From: an uncultured Craurococcus sp.
GTDB lineage: Bacteria > Pseudomonadota > Alphaproteobacteria > Acetobacterales > Acetobacteraceae
Direction: 5' to 3'
Length of the DNA stretch: 64,000 bases
NCBI GenBank assembly: GCA_902805545.1
Contig: CADCTD010000165.1
Location: forward strand, 1-64,000
This document shows positions 60,919 through 64,000 of the stretch, piece after piece. The notes beneath the pieces are model-generated. The model worked only from the letters and a program-made list of their open reading frames with translations. It made no database searches and had not been told where the DNA came from. Both the position numbers and the translations under genes were made by a program. The number at the start of each line of letters is the position of its first letter. Positions within the stretch are counted from its first letter, which is position 1.

Positions 60919-61956
60919 CTAGGACTGCCCGGCCTGCGCGAGGGCGAGCAGCGTCGCGGCGGCGGGGGCGAGCAGGCCGGGGCCGTGGCATTCCAGCGCA
61001 TAGCGGCGGGCCTCTTCGCCGAGGGCGAGCAGGGCCGGTCGGTCGGTGAGCAGGGCGCGGATCTCGGGCAGCAGGGCCTCGGCCGGGACGAGGCGCAGGG
61101 CAGGCGTGTCGAACCGGGCCTGGATGGCGAAATCATGCGCGATCACGGGCGTGCCGCAGGCGAGGGCTTCGAGGATCACCCGCGGCACCCCCTCCCAGGT
61201 GGAGGCATGCGCCATCAGCCAGGACTGCGCCATGACGTGGAGGGCCTGCGGCTGGGGCAGGTGGCCGGTGAGGTGGACCGCAGGATGCGGCCCGGCCAGC
61301 GCCGCGACCGCGGCGCGGGTCTCGCCGTCGCCGACCAGGGCGATGCGGCAGTCGCCGAAGAGGGGCGCCAGCGCCGCCTGGTTCTTGCGCGGCTCGAAGC
61401 CGCCGACATTGCAGAGGTCGTAGCGCTTCGCCCCGGGCGCACGGGTGGCGGCATGGGCGGCATCGGCGCTCGCCCAGTCGACATGCTTCGGCAGCCGGGC
61501 GGCCGGCAGGGCGCGCCCGAGGCGCCGGGCGATGGCTTCGATCTGCCACTCGCTCTCGGCCAGGACGAAATCCGCTGCATCCAGGTTGCGGTGCATGCTG
61601 GTGCCGCCGATGACGAAGCCGATGCGGCAGCGCGCACGGTCGAGCGCCTCCAGGCACTGCGCGACGATGTCGTAGTCCATGCCCTTGAACAGCACGACAT
61701 CCGGCGCATCCGCGCGCAGCCACTCCACCATGGCGCCAGAGCCCTGGCGATGCGCCTGGAGCCCCGGCGCGTCGGAGGGGAAGTGGAGGAAGGGAACGCT
61801 GCCCTCGGCGAGCGTGCTGCGCGGCGCCGTGGAGGCCTCGGCCCGCAGCACGGCGGCATCATGGCCGAGGGCGCGCAGCTCCCGCGCCAGCAGCCCCTCG
61901 CGCTGCTCGCCGTAGAGCTCCGGCGCGGGGTGGCAGAGGACGAAGCGCAGCTTCAT
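60919..61956 (-). CDS. glycosyltransferase, family 4-like
   Basis: A 345-residue GT-B-fold glycosyltransferase. The retaining-enzyme E-x7-E motif is EGVPRVILE, within HASTWEGVPRVILEALACGTPVIAHD; a cofactor-side motif NVGGFEPRKNQAAL and VGDGETRAAV precede it. The N-terminal sequence MKLRFVLCHPAPELYGEQREGLLAREL fits the acceptor domain. It overlaps gntK by ATGA, an unusual partner, and ends the gnd-gntK-GT operon. Donor and acceptor sugars are unknown. Confidence 0.85.
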   Translation of the reverse strand: MKLRFVLCHPAPELYGEQREGLLARELRALGHDAAVLRAEASTAPRSTLAEGSVPFLHFPSDAPGLQAHRQGSGAMVEWLRADAPDVVLFKGMDYDIVAQCLEALDRARCRIGFVIGGTSMHRNLDAADFVLAESEWQIEAIARRLGRALPAARLPKHVDWASADAAHAATRAPGAKRYDLCNVGGFEPRKNQAALAPLFGDCRIALVGDGETRAAVAALAGPHPAVHLTGHLPQPQALHVMAQSWLMAHASTWEGVPRVILEALACGTPVIAHDFAIQARFDTPALRLVPAEALLPEIRALLTDRPALLALGEEARRYALECHGPGLLAPAAATLLALAQAGQS

Positions 61957-62450
61957 GGCCGGGCGAGGGCGGCGAGCGCGGCGTCGACGATCTCCCCCGG
62001 CGGTGGCGCGACGGAGAGGACGATGGTGCGGTCGTCCGGCGCCGGCGGCTCCAGCGTGGCGAATTGGCTGGCCATCAGGCTCGGCGGCATGAAGTGGTCC
62101 GGCCGGGCTGCCTGACGGGCGCCGATCAGCGCCGGGTCGCCGCTGAGATGAAGCAGGCGGAGGGCGGGGCGGCCTGCCAGCAGGCGGTCGCGATAGGCCT
62201 GCTTCAGCGCGGAGCAGGTGGCGACGCCGCCCGTGGCCGCGCGCTCGTCGAGCCAGGCGCCGATGGCGTCGAGCCAGGGCCAGCGGTCCTCGTCGGTGAG
62301 GGGCTCGCCGCGGCTCATCTTGGCGATGTTGGCGGCGGGGTGGAACCCGTCGGCATCGGCGAAGGGCACGCCGAGGCGTTCGGCCAGCAGGGTGCCGACC
62401 GTGCTCTTGCCGGCGCCGGAGACGCCCATCACCAGGACCAGATGACTCAT
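61953..62450 (-). CDS. gntK: gluconokinase GntK
   Basis: A 165-residue kinase that phosphorylates gluconate to 6-phosphogluconate. The P-loop is GVSGAGKST, followed by ADGFHPAANIAKMSRGEPLTDEDRWPWLDAIG, the diagnostic GntK motif, and CSALKQAYRDRL. It sits between gnd and the glycosyltransferase, overlapping both by ATGA (62447-62450 and 61953-61956). With gnd this gives entry from gluconate into the pentose phosphate pathway. Confidence 0.95.
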   Translation of the reverse strand: MSHLVLVMGVSGAGKSTVGTLLAERLGVPFADADGFHPAANIAKMSRGEPLTDEDRWPWLDAIGAWLDERAATGGVATCSALKQAYRDRLLAGRPALRLLHLSGDPALIGARQAARPDHFMPPSLMASQFATLEPPAPDDRTIVLSVAPPPGEIVDAALAALARP

Positions 62451-63424
62451 TTCTTCGGGACTTCCAGGTGGCCGCCGAAGCCCTTGCGCTGGGCGGAGAG
62501 GACCTTGCCGCTGAACCGCGCCTCGTCGCGGCTGGAGAAGCGGGCATAGAGGGCGGCGGAGAGGACCGGGGCGGCGACGGCCGTCTCCACCGCGGCCTGG
62601 ACGGTCCAGCGCCCCTCGCCGCTGTCGGAGACATGGCCGGAGAAGCCCTCGAGCTCCGCATCGCCGGCCAGCGCCTGGGCCGTCAGGTCGAGCAGCCAGG
62701 AGGCGACGACGCTGCCGCGGCGCCATGCCTCGGTGATCTCGGCGAGGTTCAGGGTGAAGCGCTGGTCCTCGGGCAGGGCGTCGCTGTCGGCATGCTTGAG
62801 GATGTCGAGGCCTTCGGCGAAGGCCTGCATCATGCCGTACTCGATGCCATTGTGGATCATCTTGGTGAAGTGGCCGGCGCCGTTCGGCCCGGCATGGACA
62901 TAGCCCTGCTCCGGCCGCGGGTCCCCGGCATAGCCGGGCGTCGGCGGCGCCGAGGCCTTGCCGGGCGCGAGGGCGGCAAGGATGGGGTCGAGGCGGCGGA
63001 CCACCTCGTCCTCGCCGCCGATCATCATCGAGTAGCCGCGCTCCAGGCCCCAGACGCCGCCGGAGGTGCCGATATCGAGGAAGTGCAGCCCCTTCGCGCG
63101 CAGGGCGGTGCCGCGGCGGACGCTGTCCTTCCACATGGAATTGCCGCCGTCGATCAGCACGTCGCCGGGCGAGAGCAGGGCGGCCAGCGCATCGATCGCC
63201 GCCTCGGTCGGGGCGCCGTTCGGCAGCATGATCCAGATGGCGCGCGGGGCCTCCATCGCGGCGACCATGGCCTCGAGGCTGTCGACGGCGCGGGCGCCCT
63301 CCTGCGCAAGGGCGGCGCCGGGGGCGGGGTCGCGGTCATAGGCCACGCAGTCATGGCCGGCGCGAAGCAGGCGCCGCACGATGTTGCCGCCCATGCGGCC
63401 GAGGCCGACCATGCCGAGTTGCAT
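62447..63424 (-). CDS. gnd: 6-phosphogluconate dehydrogenase, decarboxylating (short form)
   Basis: A 325-residue enzyme that oxidises and decarboxylates 6-phosphogluconate to ribulose 5-phosphate. The cofactor loop GLGRMGGNIVRRLLRAGH with a later Asp (AYDRDP) suggests NAD rather than NADP. Substrate motifs are IDGGNSMWKDS, GTSGGVWGLERGYSMMIGG and GPNGAGHFTKMIHNGIEYGMMQAFAEG. It is much shorter than the 470-residue E. coli form, as usual for the GndA/YqeC type. It leads the operon with gntK and a glycosyltransferase. Confidence 0.94.
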   Translation of the reverse strand: MQLGMVGLGRMGGNIVRRLLRAGHDCVAYDRDPAPGAALAQEGARAVDSLEAMVAAMEAPRAIWIMLPNGAPTEAAIDALAALLSPGDVLIDGGNSMWKDSVRRGTALRAKGLHFLDIGTSGGVWGLERGYSMMIGGEDEVVRRLDPILAALAPGKASAPPTPGYAGDPRPEQGYVHAGPNGAGHFTKMIHNGIEYGMMQAFAEGLDILKHADSDALPEDQRFTLNLAEITEAWRRGSVVASWLLDLTAQALAGDAELEGFSGHVSDSGEGRWTVQAAVETAVAAPVLSAALYARFSSRDEARFSGKVLSAQRKGFGGHLEVPKK

Positions 63425-63438
63425 CCGTCCACACTCCT

Positions 63439-63470
63439 CAAAAAGATCGGGGAGAAGGTATCTCCCCCGA
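63439..63470 (-). terminator. intrinsic terminator after the FAD oxidoreductase gene
   Basis: On the minus strand a GC stem (TCGGGGGAGA with TCTCCCCGA, one bulged G) is followed directly by TCTTTTTGAG. It lies 31-62 bases past the stop of the partial FAD gene and just before gnd, separating the two transcripts. Confidence 0.8.
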
Positions 63471-63500
63471 ACCCCTCATCCATTTCTTTCGGTCCGCCGG

Positions 63501-64000
63501 CTACCCGAATCGAGCCAAGGTGAACTCCGGCGGAACCTTCCCGCGGCCCAGCACCGCATCGGCCGTCATCCGGCCGGCGATGGGCGCCAGGGTGTAGCCG
63601 TTGCTGGTCACCGCATGGAACAGGCCCGGGATGCCGGGCACCTCGCCCAGCAGGGGCGCGCGGTCCACCTCGACGGCGAGGCCGGTCCAGGCGCGGATGG
63701 CCTGCATGCCGGCAAGGCCGGGCAGGACCCGGCCGGCGACCCAGAGATTGCCCTCGATGGAGCGGCGCAGGTTGCGCGGGGCGCCGCGTGCGTCGAGCAC
63801 TCCCGGCCAGCCGCCGCCGACCAGCACATGCCCGCCATCGCCCTGCTTCAGCGAGAGGTGCCGCCCGGCATGGGCGACGAGGTGGCGCATCACCGGCGCC
63901 ACGCCCTCGGTGGCGATCACCTGCTGGACGGAACCGACCACCGGCAGCGTCACGCCGAGCATGGCGGCGATCCGCCCCGCATGGGCGCCGGCGCAATTCA
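63501..64000 (-). CDS. FAD-dependent oxidoreductase (DAO family), partial
   Basis: The C-terminal 165 or so residues of a D-amino-acid/glycine oxidase-family (DAO) flavoenzyme; the N-terminus lies beyond the window. The visible part begins NCAGAHAGRIAAMLGV, has LPVVGSVQQVIATE and GGHVLVGGGWPG, and ends with the FAD-binding TSNGYTLAPIAGRMTADAVLG and FTLARFG. Such enzymes oxidise amine nitrogens of amino acids. A terminator follows its stop, so it is transcribed apart from gnd. Substrate cannot be told from this piece. Confidence 0.88.
   Translation of the reverse strand, partial: NCAGAHAGRIAAMLGVTLPVVGSVQQVIATEGVAPVMRHLVAHAGRHLSLKQGDGGHVLVGGGWPGVLDARGAPRNLRRSIEGNLWVAGRVLPGLAGMQAIRAWTGLAVEVDRAPLLGEVPGIPGLFHAVTSNGYTLAPIAGRMTADAVLGRGKVPPEFTLARFG

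Overview
The window is very GC-rich, densely packed bacterial chromosome. A circularly permuted two-piece tmRNA gene (about 1701-1975) beside an alpha-type sspB, together with RHH_4, DUF1272, DUF423 and NDUFAF5-like genes and several stand-alone Bug/TctC solute receptors, points to an alphaproteobacterium. The best guess is an Acetobacteraceae member resembling Roseomonas; the genus is inference. I see no prophage, transposase, CRISPR array or rRNA. The only tRNA is tRNA-Leu(UAA).

Layout. 0-8.5 kb: HD phosphohydrolase and thyX (minus strand), then ssrA, sspB, class I fumarase, DUF1272, a RidA/VOC pair, a methyltransferase, class II fumarase and a ribbon-helix-helix gene. 8.5-14.6 kb: acyl-CoA dehydrogenase, giant indolepyruvate ferredoxin oxidoreductase and an FMN monooxygenase (minus). 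14.7-21.5 kb: an orphan protein, an Lrp regulator, a Bug receptor, an OprB porin and metNIQ. 21.5-28.8 kb: tRNA, trypsin-like protease, radC, map, NDUFAF5-like methyltransferase, lipoprotein, a decayed and an intact TerC, purB. 28.8-34.8 kb: a Tyr/Pro repeat protein, then TPR-glycosyltransferase, double methyltransferase, TPR-glycosyltransferase and an RTX-like 46-residue repeat protein. This is the best candidate for an uncharacterised surface-modification system. 34.8-39.4 kb: minus-strand housekeeping genes (hydroxyacid dehydrogenase, EF-hand protein, RlmM-like, DUF423, endonuclease V) and an orphan zinc receptor under a Zur-like palindrome. 39.5-52.6 kb: a proteolytically dead HtrA relative overlapping a D-aminopeptidase-like hydrolase, then catabolic genes (TPP enzyme, amidohydrolase, CoA transferase, carbamoylase, two SDRs, deacetylase, peptide-type receptor). 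52.7-55.0 kb: pdxA-pdxJ, a small membrane protein and a globin. 55.2-58.1 kb: Hsp70-like protein and two convergent response regulators. 58.3-60.4 kb: RraA-like, thioesterase and Bug operon. 60.5-64 kb: a small protein and the overlapping gnd-gntK-glycosyltransferase operon, then a truncated FAD oxidoreductase at the edge.

Many neighbours overlap by ATGA or TGATG, so operons are tightly coupled. Two copies of a palindromic intergenic repeat (about 8.1 and 60.75 kb) abut gene ends and supply their stop codons. Functions are assigned by reading motifs; no database search was run.
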